Below, piece after piece: positions 25,254-33,390 of a stretch of 61,818 nt of DNA. A program made the position numbers and the translations under genes. The notes below the pieces were generated by a model that saw nothing but the letters and a program-made list of their open reading frames with translations, made no database searches and had not been told where the DNA came from. How positions within the stretch are numbered: the first letter of the stretch is position 1; each line of letters opens with the position of its first letter. Origin of the DNA: Nocardioides luteus (GTDB lineage: Bacteria; Actinomycetota; Actinomycetes; Propionibacteriales; Nocardioidaceae); NCBI RefSeq assembly GCF_000960475.2, contig NZ_JZDQ02000036.1, positions 1-61,818 on the forward strand, given 5' to 3'.

Positions 25254-26495
25254 ATGACCACAGAGGCTGTACGCAACGCCGCGGATTTCGATGCGGCACC
25301 CACCACCCCCGAGGGCTGGGTCGACCGGGCACGCGAGGTGGCCACCCGCCTCTCCGTGGACGCGGTCGCCCGTGACCGCGCCAACCAGGTCCCGACGTAC
25401 GAGGTGAACCTGCTCAAGGAGAGCGGTCTGGTCACGCTGCTCGGTCCGGTCGAGCACGGCGGCGCCGGCCAGGACTGGACGACCGCGCTGCGCGTCGTCC
25501 GGGCGGTCGCCGCGGGCGACGGCTCGATCGGGCAGCTGCTCGGCTACCACTATCTGTGGGCCTGGGCGGCGCGACTGGTCGGCACCCCGGAGCAGATCGC
25601 CGCCGTCGAGCAGCTCTACACCGAGAACAACTTCTTCTTCGGCGGCGCGGTCAACCCGCGCGACGACGACCTGGTGATCAAGGTCGAGGGCGACGAGCTC
25701 GTCTTCACCGGTCGCAAGTCGTTCTCCACCGGCGGGCGCATCTCCGACCTGACGGTGCTCGAGGGCGTCATCGAGGGCACCGAGAAGCATGTCTTCGCGA
25801 TCGTCCCGACCCAGCAGGAGGCCATCGTCTTCGCCGGCGACTGGGACAACCTCGGCCAGCGGCTCACCGAGTCCGGCGCCGTCGAGATCAACGGCGTACG
25901 CGTCCCGTGGGAGTCGGCGGCCGGCTACGTGAAGCAGGCCGACGGCTCGTTCGAGTTCCAGCCGCGGGTCTACAACACGCTCAACGTCCCGCTCGTCCAG
26001 ATCATCTTCGCCAACTTCTACATCGGGATCGCCGAGGGTGCGCTGAAGACCGCGGCGACCTACACCCGCGACACCACTCGGGCGTGGCCGTACGCCGGCG
26101 ACGTGAAGGAGAGCGCGAGCGAGGAGTTCTACATCCAGGAGACCTACGGCGACCTCACCTCCAAGCTGTGGGCGGCCGAGGCGCTGGTCGAGCGGGCTGC
26201 GACCCTGATCGAGGCGATCAACTCCCACGCCGACGAGGTCACCGAGCAGGAGCGCGGCGAGGCGGCGGTCGTGATCGCGGCGGCCAAGCAGGTCGCGATC
26301 GACGTCGGCCTCGAGATCGGCACCAAGGTCTACGACCTCACCGGCGCCCGGGCGACCTCCAACAAGGTCGGTCTCGACATCGCCTGGCGCAACATCCGCA
26401 CCCACTCGCTGCACGACCCGGTGGCGCACAAGCGGGCCGAGGTCGGGCGCTACGCGCTGCTCGGCGAGATCCCGGCACCGACCTGGTACACGTGA
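25254..26495 (+). CDS. Acyl-CoA dehydrogenase-fold flavin monooxygenase (DszC/SfnC-like)
   Basis: A 413-residue protein with the acyl-CoA dehydrogenase fold. It ends with a WRNIRTHSLHDPVAHK segment and PAPTWYT tail close to DszC, the FMNH2-dependent dibenzothiophene monooxygenase. Members of this branch use reduced flavin from a separate reductase to oxidise sulfur compounds; they do not act in beta-oxidation. The usual catalytic Glu of acyl-CoA dehydrogenases is not evident. It is the first gene of the sulfur island, downstream of a palindromic promoter and 10 bp ahead of a second paralogue. The exact substrate (sulfide, sulfoxide or sulfinate) is not known. Confidence 0.88.
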   Translation: MTTEAVRNAADFDAAPTTPEGWVDRAREVATRLSVDAVARDRANQVPTYEVNLLKESGLVTLLGPVEHGGAGQDWTTALRVVRAVAAGDGSIGQLLGYHYLWAWAARLVGTPEQIAAVEQLYTENNFFFGGAVNPRDDDLVIKVEGDELVFTGRKSFSTGGRISDLTVLEGVIEGTEKHVFAIVPTQQEAIVFAGDWDNLGQRLTESGAVEINGVRVPWESAAGYVKQADGSFEFQPRVYNTLNVPLVQIIFANFYIGIAEGALKTAATYTRDTTRAWPYAGDVKESASEEFYIQETYGDLTSKLWAAEALVERAATLIEAINSHADEVTEQERGEAAVVIAAAKQVAIDVGLEIGTKVYDLTGARATSNKVGLDIAWRNIRTHSLHDPVAHKRAEVGRYALLGEIPAPTWYT

Positions 26496-26505
26496 GGGGG
26501 CGGCG

Positions 26506-27771
26506 TTGACGACACTCGACAACACCTTCCTGACCCGGCCCACGATCAGGACGGAGCGGCTCGACAAGCTGCGCGCCCGCTTCGCACCGGTCTTCGAGGA
26601 GATCGCGGCGGGAGCCCTCGAGCGCGAGCTGTCCGGAGAGCTGCCGACCGAAGCCGTCGACCGGCTCAAGCGGGCCGGTTTCGGCGCCGTCCGGGTCCCT
26701 GAGGAGTTCGGTGGCGCGGGCGCGACCCTTCCGGAGCTCACGCAGCTCTGGATCGACCTGGTCGCGGCCGACGCCAACCTCGCCCAGGCGCTGCGCGGGC
26801 ACTTCGCCTTCGCGGAGGACCGGCTCTGGCACCACCGCGCCGGGACGTCGCAGGAGATCTGGTTCGAGCGCTTCGTGTCCGGTGAGATCGCCGGGAACGC
26901 GTGGTCGGAGGTGGGCTCGACGACCATCGACACCCAGCAGACCGTGCTCACGAAGCGGTCGGACGGGACGTACGTCCTGAATGGGTCGAAGTACTACACG
27001 ACCGGGACGATCTTCGCGGAGTGGGCCGACGTCTACGCCCTGCTGGACGAGCCGGGTGAGAAGCAGTTCGTCATCGCGATCACCGACGCCCGGGAGAACG
27101 GCGTCACCACGACCGATGACTGGGCAGGCTTCGGCCAGCTCGGGACGGGGTCGGGGACGACGACGTTCGAGAACGTCACCGTGCGGGCCGAGAACGTGCT
27201 CCCGTTCGGGGAGCGCTACCCCTACCAGACCGCGCTCTACCAGCTGAACCTGCTGGCGACGCTGGCCGGCATCGCCCGGGCGGCGACGGCGGACACGGTC
27301 GAGGCGGTGCGGGCGCGGGAGCGCAACTACTCCCACGCCAACGCCGCGCGGGTGCGCGACGACCCGCAGGTGCTCGCGCGCGTGGGTGAGATCGCCTCGG
27401 CGGCGTACGTCGTGGAGGCGGCGACCATCCGCACCGCGACGGCGCTGCAGGAGAACGCCGACCTGGCCGGCTCCGGGGACCGGGAGGCGATCGCGGCGGC
27501 CAACGAGCTCGCCGAGCTCGAGTCCTCGGCGGCCCAGGTGGTCGTGACCGAGCAGGTGCTCACTGCGGTGACGAACCTGTTCGACACGCTCGGCGCCTCG
27601 GGCACGGAGCGGGAGCGGGGCCTGGACCGGCACTGGCGCAACGCCCGCACGGTCTCCTCGCACAACCCGCGCATCCTCAAGGCGAAGGTCGTCGGTGCGC
27701 ACCTGGTGAACGGCACCCCGCCGCCGTACGCCTGGGCGATCGGCACGACCTCTCGCCCCACCGCCTCCTGA
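26506..27771 (+). CDS. Acyl-CoA dehydrogenase-fold flavin monooxygenase, paralogue 2
   Basis: A 421-residue paralogue of its upstream neighbour with the same fold. The C-terminal GLDRHWRNARTVSSHNPRI signature marks the DszC/SfnB branch. It starts with TTG 10 nt after the previous stop, preceded by GAGGGGG, so the two are cotranscribed. It is likely to be another FMNH2-dependent oxygenase for organosulfur compounds. A small hairpin (GATAGG/CCTATC) overlaps its stop codon and separates it from the sfnG promoter. Confidence 0.87.
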   Translation: MTTLDNTFLTRPTIRTERLDKLRARFAPVFEEIAAGALERELSGELPTEAVDRLKRAGFGAVRVPEEFGGAGATLPELTQLWIDLVAADANLAQALRGHFAFAEDRLWHHRAGTSQEIWFERFVSGEIAGNAWSEVGSTTIDTQQTVLTKRSDGTYVLNGSKYYTTGTIFAEWADVYALLDEPGEKQFVIAITDARENGVTTTDDWAGFGQLGTGSGTTTFENVTVRAENVLPFGERYPYQTALYQLNLLATLAGIARAATADTVEAVRARERNYSHANAARVRDDPQVLARVGEIASAAYVVEAATIRTATALQENADLAGSGDREAIAAANELAELESSAAQVVVTEQVLTAVTNLFDTLGASGTERERGLDRHWRNARTVSSHNPRILKAKVVGAHLVNGTPPPYAWAIGTTSRPTAS

Positions 27772-27829
27772 TAGGCGGCACCTATCACGGGATCGGGTCT
27801 TCCGGTGGTCCACATCGGGAGATCCGGTC

Positions 27830-27873
27830 TCGCGATCTGTTTAATCAGATAAGTTTAATAGACATTCGCGATC
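27830..27873 (+). promoter_or_regulatory. AT-rich promoter flanked by TCGCGATC direct repeats
   Basis: Two copies of TCGCGATC (27830-27837, 27866-27873) flank an AT-rich block containing GTTTAAT twice at a 14-bp spacing (27839, 27853). It lies just upstream of sfnG (AAGGAG ribosome binding site). The block is the only strongly AT-rich stretch nearby and is a good candidate for a second, internal promoter of the sulfur island. Confidence 0.55.
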
Positions 27874-27886
27874 CAAGGAGACCAGC

Positions 27887-28993
27887 ATGACTTCACCGGC
27901 AACCGAGCCCCTGAAGTTCGCCTACTGGGTGCCCAACGTCAGTGGCGGCCTGGTGGTGAGCAAGATCGAGCAGCGCACCGACTGGAGCTACGACTACAAC
28001 AAGAAGCTCGCGCAGCTGGCCGAGAAGAACGGCTTCGAGTACGCCCTCTCCCAGGTGCGCTACATCGCCTCCTACGGCGCGGCCTACCAGCACGAGTCGA
28101 CCTCGTTCTCCCTCGCGCTCCTGCTGGCCACCGAGCGGCTGAAGGTGATCGCGGCCGTCCACCCGGGGCTCTGGCAGCCCGGCGTGCTCGCCAAGTGGCT
28201 GGCCACCGCCGACCACATCTCCGGCGGCCGCGCGGCCGTCAACGTGGTCTCCGGGTGGTTCAAGGACGAGTTCACCAAGCTCGGCGAGCCGTGGCTCGAG
28301 CACGGCGAGCGCTACCGCCGCTCGGAGGAGTTCATCCGCTACCTGCGCGAGATCTGGACCAGCGACGCCGCCGAGCTCAACGGCGACTTCTACCGGCTCC
28401 ACGACTTCGACCTCAAGCCCAAGCCGCTGGCCAGCGAGGGCCGGCCGCACCCGGAGATCTTCCAGGGCGGCAATTCCTCCGATGCCAAGGGCATGGCCGG
28501 CCGGGTCTCGGACTGGTACTTCGCCAACGGCAACACCCCCGAGGGCCTGGCCGCGCAGATCAAGGACGTCAACGCGGTCGCCGGGCCGCTGGGTCGCCGG
28601 GTCCGGTTCGGCATCAACGGCTTCATCGTCGCCCGCGACACCGAGAAGGAGGCGCGCGACACCGTCCGGGAGATCATCGACAAGGCCGACCGTGAGGCCG
28701 TCGAGGGCTTCGGCTCCGCGGTCAAGCAGGCCGGGCAGTCGACCGGCGACAAGACCGGGATGTGGCAGGACTCCACCTTCGAGGACCTGGTGCAGTACAA
28801 CGACGGCTTCCGCACCGGCCTGATCGGCACGCCCGAGCAGGTCGCGGAGCGGATCGTGGAGCTCAAGCGGGCCGGGGCCGACCTGATCCTCGGCGGCTTC
28901 CTGCACTACCTCGAGGACGTGGAGTACTTCGGCCAGCGGGTGCTCCCGCTCGTGCGTGAGCTCGAGGCGCAGCAGCTGGAGCCCGTGGCTTGA
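27887..28993 (+). CDS. sfnG: Dimethylsulfone monooxygenase SfnG
   Basis: A 368-residue LLM-class flavin-dependent monooxygenase that converts dimethylsulfone plus FMNH2 and O2 to methanesulfinate and formaldehyde. The N-terminal signature FAYWVPNVSGGLVVS, followed by IEQRTDWSYDYN and GFEYALSQVRYIASYG, is characteristic of SfnG. SGGRAAVNVVSGWFKDEF matches the LLM flavin-site strand. It needs FMNH2 from a reductase; one is encoded at the end of this island. The stop overlaps the next start codon (TTGA), so it is coupled to the SfnB-like gene. Confidence 0.93.
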   Translation: MTSPATEPLKFAYWVPNVSGGLVVSKIEQRTDWSYDYNKKLAQLAEKNGFEYALSQVRYIASYGAAYQHESTSFSLALLLATERLKVIAAVHPGLWQPGVLAKWLATADHISGGRAAVNVVSGWFKDEFTKLGEPWLEHGERYRRSEEFIRYLREIWTSDAAELNGDFYRLHDFDLKPKPLASEGRPHPEIFQGGNSSDAKGMAGRVSDWYFANGNTPEGLAAQIKDVNAVAGPLGRRVRFGINGFIVARDTEKEARDTVREIIDKADREAVEGFGSAVKQAGQSTGDKTGMWQDSTFEDLVQYNDGFRTGLIGTPEQVAERIVELKRAGADLILGGFLHYLEDVEYFGQRVLPLVRELEAQQLEPVA

Positions 28994-30198
28994 GCACGAC
29001 GGAGATCTCCCTGCTCGATGCCGAGACCGCGCCCGTGGTGGCGCGGCGGCTGGCCGACGAGCTCGCGCTCGGCGACGGCGCCCGCGACCGGGGCAGAACG
29101 CTGCCCCACGACCAGGTCAGGGCGTACGCCGCCGCCGGGCTCGGCGCGCTCACCGTGCCGCTCGAGTTCGGCGGCCCGGCGCTGCCGGCCACGTCCGTGG
29201 CCGAGGTGTTCCGGCTGGTCTCGTGGGGTGATCCCAACGTCGGCCAGGTGCCGCACAGCCACTTCGTCTTCCTCAACCAGCTGCGGCTGAACGGCACGCG
29301 CGAGCAGCAGCAGCGGATCTACAGCGAGGTGCGGGCCGGTGCGCTGGTCGCCAACGCACAGTCGGAGTTCGGCACGAAGCATGTGCGCGACATCCGGACG
29401 ACGCTCACGCCGGGTCGGGAGGAGGGGGAGTGGTTGCTGAACGGCGAGAAGTTCTACTGCACCGGCTCGCTCTTCGCCGACTACCTCGCCGTCCTCGCCC
29501 GACGTGACGTCGACGGGCCGCTGCAGGTGGCGTGGGTCCGCGCGGAGAGCCCCGGCGTCGAGATCGTCGACGACTGGGACGCCGTCGGGCAGCGTACGAC
29601 CGGGTCCGGCACCGTGCGCCTCACCGACGTCGTGGTCGCGGAGGAGTGGATCACGCCGTTCGCGGTCACTTTCGACGTACCGACGACCTACGGCGCCTTC
29701 GCGCAGCTGCTGCACGCGGCCATCGACGCCGGGATCGCCCGGCGGGCTCTGGACGAGGCCTCCACGTTCGTGTGCACGAAGTCCCGCCCCTACGCCGACG
29801 CGGTCGCGCTCGCCGGCGCCGAGACCGCCGCCCAGGACCCGCTGGTCGTCCAGGCCTTCGGCGAGATGGAGCTGGCCGTACGCAGCGCCGAGGCGCTCCT
29901 CGCCGAGGCAGGGCGGCGCGTGGACGAGGCCGACGCGGACCTCACCGAGAAGTCGGCCGCGGAGGCGAGCCTCGCCGTCGCGGCCGCCCGCGCGTCGACC
30001 GCCAAGGTCTCGGTCGACGTCACCAGCCGCCTGCTCGAGGTCTCCGGCGCCCGGTCGGCCCTGACGACGACCAACCTCGACCGCCACTGGCGCAACGCCC
30101 GCACCCACACCTTGCACGACCCGGCCGCCTGGAAGGTCCAGCACCTCGGACGCTGGGCCGTCGACCGCACCCCGCCGCCTCGGCACGGGCAGATCTGA
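28990..30198 (+). CDS. sfnB: SfnB-family sulfur acquisition oxidoreductase
   Basis: A 402-residue acyl-CoA dehydrogenase-fold protein of the SfnB branch. Recognisable parts are LTVPLEFGGPALPATSVAEV, NAQSEFGTKH and the C-terminal HWRNARTHTLHDPAAWK. SfnB accompanies SfnG in several bacteria and is tied to growth on dimethylsulfone and other organosulfur compounds, though its chemistry is not settled. It starts with a TTG that overlaps the sfnG stop codon. This is the third acyl-CoA dehydrogenase-fold gene in the cluster. The symbol is by family resemblance. Confidence 0.85.
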   Translation: MSTTEISLLDAETAPVVARRLADELALGDGARDRGRTLPHDQVRAYAAAGLGALTVPLEFGGPALPATSVAEVFRLVSWGDPNVGQVPHSHFVFLNQLRLNGTREQQQRIYSEVRAGALVANAQSEFGTKHVRDIRTTLTPGREEGEWLLNGEKFYCTGSLFADYLAVLARRDVDGPLQVAWVRAESPGVEIVDDWDAVGQRTTGSGTVRLTDVVVAEEWITPFAVTFDVPTTYGAFAQLLHAAIDAGIARRALDEASTFVCTKSRPYADAVALAGAETAAQDPLVVQAFGEMELAVRSAEALLAEAGRRVDEADADLTEKSAAEASLAVAAARASTAKVSVDVTSRLLEVSGARSALTTTNLDRHWRNARTHTLHDPAAWKVQHLGRWAVDRTPPPRHGQI

Positions 30199-30227
30199 CA
30201 TCCCTACATCCCACGCGAAAGGCAGTG

Positions 30228-31376
30228 ATGAGCACCCTCACGTTCCACTGGTTCCTCCCGACCAACGGCGGCGACGGCCGTCATGTGATCGGCGGCGGTC
30301 ACGGCGTCAGCGCGCTGGCGGCCGGCCGTCCCGCGACGGTGCCCTATCTCGGCCAGATCGCCCGCAGCGCCGAGCAGCTCGGCTTCGAGGCGGCGCTGAC
30401 GCCGACCGGGGCGTGGTGCGAGGACGCCTGGGTGACGACCGCGATGCTCAGCTCGCTCTCCGAACGGCTGAAGTTCCTGGTCGCCTTCCGGCCCGACTCG
30501 GTCTCGCCCTACCTGGCCGCGCAGATGGCGGGCACCTTCCAGAACCTGTCCGGGCAGCGGCTGCTCCTCAACGTCGTCACCGGCGGCGAGGACCACGAGC
30601 AGCGGATGTACGGCGACTTCCTCGCCAAGGACGAGCGCTACGAGCGGTGCGGGGAGTTCCTGCACATCGTCCGCCGGCTCTGGGCGGGGGAGACGGTGAC
30701 CTTCTCCGGCAAGCACCTCTCGGTGGAGAACGCCCGGCTCGAGCAGCGGCCGACGCCGGTCCCGGACATCTACTTCGGTGGCTCCTCGCCGGCCGCGCTG
30801 GAGGTCGCCGCCGAGCACGCCGACGTCTACCTGACCTGGGGCGAGCCGCCGGCGGCGGTCGCCGAGAAGATCGCCCGGGTGCAGAAGCTGGCCGCCGACC
30901 GCGGGCGTGAGCTCCGCTTCGGGATCCGGCTGCACTCGATCGCGCGCGAGACCGCCTCGGCCGCCTGGGCCGAGGCCGACCGGCTGCTCGAGAACATCTC
31001 CGACGAGGACATCGAGCGCGTCCAGGCCGGGCTCTCCCGCAGCGTCTCGGAGGGTCAGCGGCGGATGCTGGAGCTCAACCAGGGCTCGCGCGACGGGCTC
31101 GAGATCCACCCCAACCTGTGGGCCGGCATCGGCCTGGTCCGCGGCGGCGCCGGCACCGCGCTGGTCGGCTCCTACACCGAGATCGCCGACCTGATCGAGG
31201 CCTACCACGCCGTCGGGATCACCGAGTTCGTGCTCTCGGGCTACCCGCACCTGGAGGAGTCCTACTGGTTCGGCGAGGGCGTCCTGCCCGAGCTCGCCCG
31301 CCGGGGCCTGTGGTCCCACCCCGCCCCTGTCGTCGGCCGAGGAGCGGCGGTGCCGTTCGGCGCCGCCGCCCAGTAG
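30228..31376 (+). CDS. ssuD: Alkanesulfonate monooxygenase (FMNH2-dependent)
   Basis: A 382-residue LLM monooxygenase almost equal in length to E. coli SsuD (381). It splits alkanesulfonates to aldehyde and sulfite using FMNH2 and O2. Typical parts are FHWFLPTNGGDG, LKFLVAFRPDSVSPYLAAQM and LLLNVVTGGED. LSGYPHLEESYWFGEGVLP near the C terminus is the SsuD tail. It follows sfnB after 29 bp. Together with SfnG it would take methanesulfinate/methanesulfonate on to sulfite. No ssuABC transporter genes are present; an MFS permease follows instead. Confidence 0.93.
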   Translation: MSTLTFHWFLPTNGGDGRHVIGGGHGVSALAAGRPATVPYLGQIARSAEQLGFEAALTPTGAWCEDAWVTTAMLSSLSERLKFLVAFRPDSVSPYLAAQMAGTFQNLSGQRLLLNVVTGGEDHEQRMYGDFLAKDERYERCGEFLHIVRRLWAGETVTFSGKHLSVENARLEQRPTPVPDIYFGGSSPAALEVAAEHADVYLTWGEPPAAVAEKIARVQKLAADRGRELRFGIRLHSIARETASAAWAEADRLLENISDEDIERVQAGLSRSVSEGQRRMLELNQGSRDGLEIHPNLWAGIGLVRGGAGTALVGSYTEIADLIEAYHAVGITEFVLSGYPHLEESYWFGEGVLPELARRGLWSHPAPVVGRGAAVPFGAAAQ

Positions 31377-31384
31377 GAGAACCC

Positions 31385-32728
31385 ATGTCCGTCCCCCACA
31401 AAGCCACCGCCGACCCGAAGCGGGTCGCCCTCGCCGCATCCGTCGGCGCCACCATCGAGTGGTACGACTTCTTCCTCTACGGCACCGCCGCCGGCCTGGT
31501 CTTCGACAGGCTCTACTTCAACGGGCTCAGCGGCACCGCCGCGACCTTCGCCTCCTTCGGCACCTTCGCCGTCGGGTTCCTGGCCCGCCCGGTCGGCGGC
31601 CTGATCTTCGGTCACTTCGGCGACCGGATCGGACGCAAGACCATGCTGATCTGGACGCTCGTGATCATGGGCGTCGGTACGTCCCTGGTCGGGCTGCTCC
31701 CGACGTACGACTCCATCGGGGTGCTCGCCCCGATCGCGCTCGTGGTGCTCCGGATCCTGCAGGGGATCGGCGTCGGCGGCGAGTACGGCGGGGCGGTGCT
31801 GCTCGCGACCGAGTTCGCGCCGCACGGCCGGCGCGGGCTCTACGGCAGCTTCGCGCACATCGGCGTGCCGGGCGGGCTGGTGCTCGCCTCGGGAGCGTTC
31901 GCGATTGCCTCGCAGCTGCCCGACGCGGCGTTCCTGGCATGGGGGTGGCGGGTCTGCTTCCTGATCTCGATCGTGCTCCTCGCCATCGGCGCCTGGATCC
32001 GGCTCTCGATCATGGAGACACCGTCGTTCCAGGAGGTGCAGGCGGAGAAGAAGGTCTCCAAGCTGCCGGTCGGCGAGCTCTTCCGGCGTCAGCCGCGCAC
32101 GCTGCTGCTCGGGATGGGGACCCGCTTCGTGGAGGGGTTCACCTACAACCTCTACTCGGTCTTCCTGCTCTCCTACGCCGTGGCCGACGCCGGCCTGAGC
32201 CGGTCCGTGGTGCTGAACGCGATCATGGCCGGCGCGCTGCTGGGGGTGGTCACGACCGTCGTCGCCGGAGCGCTGAGCGACCGGTTCGGTCGTCGCCCGG
32301 TCTACACCGTCGGGGCCGCCCTCGGCCTGGTGATCGCCTTCCCGGTCGCTGCCGCGGTCCAGTCCGGGGCGGTGGTGCCGTCGGTGGCGGCCTTCATCGG
32401 TGGGCTGGGCCTGGTCTACGGCACCGTCTACGGGCCGCTGGCGGCGTTCTGGAGCGAGCTGTTCGACACCCGCTACCGGTTCTCCGCGCTCAACGCGCTC
32501 TACCAGATCTCAGGAGTGGTGGCCTCCGGGCTGACGCCGCTGATCGCGGCCGCCCTGGTGGCGCTCTCCGATGACCGCTCGCTGTGGTGGGTGGCCGGCT
32601 ACAACGTCGTGGTCGCCGCGATCAGTCTGACCTGCATGTGGCTGCTGCCGGAGACCCGTGGCGAGAGGCTGCGGGACACGGCGGTGGACGAGGCGCGGGC
32701 AGAGCCCGCGAGAGAGGTGGTGGCGTGA
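31385..32728 (+). CDS. MHS-family MFS transporter
   Basis: A 447-residue major facilitator of the metabolite:H+ symporter subfamily. Diagnostic segments are ASVGATIEWYDFFLYGTAAG at the N terminus, GHFGDRIGRKTML in loop 2-3 and LQGIGVGGEYGGAVLLATE. Other members carry organic acids and osmolytes such as proline, betaine or shikimate. Its place between ssuD and a flavin reductase, with overlapping or nearly overlapping genes, suggests it imports a sulfonate or sulfone-derived anion. That would replace the usual SsuABC importer. The stop overlaps the reductase start (TGATG). Confidence 0.92.
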   Translation: MSVPHKATADPKRVALAASVGATIEWYDFFLYGTAAGLVFDRLYFNGLSGTAATFASFGTFAVGFLARPVGGLIFGHFGDRIGRKTMLIWTLVIMGVGTSLVGLLPTYDSIGVLAPIALVVLRILQGIGVGGEYGGAVLLATEFAPHGRRGLYGSFAHIGVPGGLVLASGAFAIASQLPDAAFLAWGWRVCFLISIVLLAIGAWIRLSIMETPSFQEVQAEKKVSKLPVGELFRRQPRTLLLGMGTRFVEGFTYNLYSVFLLSYAVADAGLSRSVVLNAIMAGALLGVVTTVVAGALSDRFGRRPVYTVGAALGLVIAFPVAAAVQSGAVVPSVAAFIGGLGLVYGTVYGPLAAFWSELFDTRYRFSALNALYQISGVVASGLTPLIAAALVALSDDRSLWWVAGYNVVVAAISLTCMWLLPETRGERLRDTAVDEARAEPAREVVA

Positions 32729-33225
32729 TGTCCGGTCCGCTGCGTACGAATCAGGATCTGGACCCGGCCGCGCTGCGGCAGGCCTTCGGGGTCTTCCCCA
32801 GCGGAGTGGTCGCGGTCGCCGCCGTCGTCGACGGTCGCCCCGTCGGCCTGGCCGCGTCCTCGTTCACCTCGGTGTCCCTGGACCCGCCGCTGGTCTCGTT
32901 CTCGGTGGCCAGGACCTCGAAGACCTGGCCCGACCTGCGCCGCTCCTCGCACCTGGGCGTCACCGTCCTCGCCGAGCACCACGGCGAGGTCTGCCGCCAG
33001 CTCGCCGGCCCGGTCGACTCCCGGTTCGACGGGCTGGTCGTCAGCGAGACCGTCGACGGAGCGCTGACCCTGGACGAGGGCCTCGCCCGCTTCGACTGCA
33101 CCGTCTACCGCGAGGTCGAGGCCGGCGACCACATCGTCGTACTCCTCCAGCTCCACGCCGCCGACCACGGCGCCGGCCAGCCCCTGGTCTTCCACCGCTC
33201 CAACTTCGGCAAGCTGGCCAGCTGA
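32728..33225 (+). CDS. NAD(P)H:FMN flavin reductase
   Basis: A 165-residue protein of the flavin reductase (HpaC/NmoB-like split-barrel) family. GVFPSGVVAVAAVVDGRPVG, then SSFTSVSLDPPLVSFSVAR, are the flavin-binding core motifs. It would supply FMNH2 to SfnG, SsuD and the DszC-like enzymes of the same cluster. ATG 32728 overlaps the MFS stop; GTG 32725 is an alternative start. It is the last gene of the sulfur island and is followed by the 21-bp-repeat hairpin element. Confidence 0.9.
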   Translation: MSGPLRTNQDLDPAALRQAFGVFPSGVVAVAAVVDGRPVGLAASSFTSVSLDPPLVSFSVARTSKTWPDLRRSSHLGVTVLAEHHGEVCRQLAGPVDSRFDGLVVSETVDGALTLDEGLARFDCTVYREVEAGDHIVVLLQLHAADHGAGQPLVFHRSNFGKLAS

Positions 33226-33234
33226 CCCGATCCC

Positions 33235-33311
33235 GCCGAGCCGTCGGCTACGTCGGCCGAGACGTCACGTACGTCGGCCGAGTTGGCATCGCGGTGCCCA
33301 CTCGGCCGACG
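33235..33311 (+). repeat. 21-bp repeat element with hairpin, copy B
   Basis: After the reductase stop, units containing GCCGAGACGTCACGTACGTC repeat at a 21-bp spacing (33257, 33278). They lead into a hairpin CGTCGGCCGAGT/ACTCGGCCGACG (33272-33283, 33300-33311) with inner GGCA/TGCC and a 6-nt loop. The layout equals that at 20870-21030, including GACGGGGGTGACGC on the right. The innermost pair of the outer stem is A-T in copy A and T-A here. It probably acts as the island's terminator. Confidence 0.8.
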
Positions 33312-33390
33312 GGGGTGACGCCTCGGCGGGGTTCACCTGGCCAGCAGACCTCATCAGCATCGCCTCAGGCATGGGTGGGAGACTGCTGGT

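Noticed and set aside
25254..30198. Fatty-acid beta-oxidation acyl-CoA dehydrogenases
   Set aside because: The three proteins carry DszC/SfnB-type C termini and are interleaved with SfnG, SsuD and a flavin reductase. No other beta-oxidation gene is nearby.
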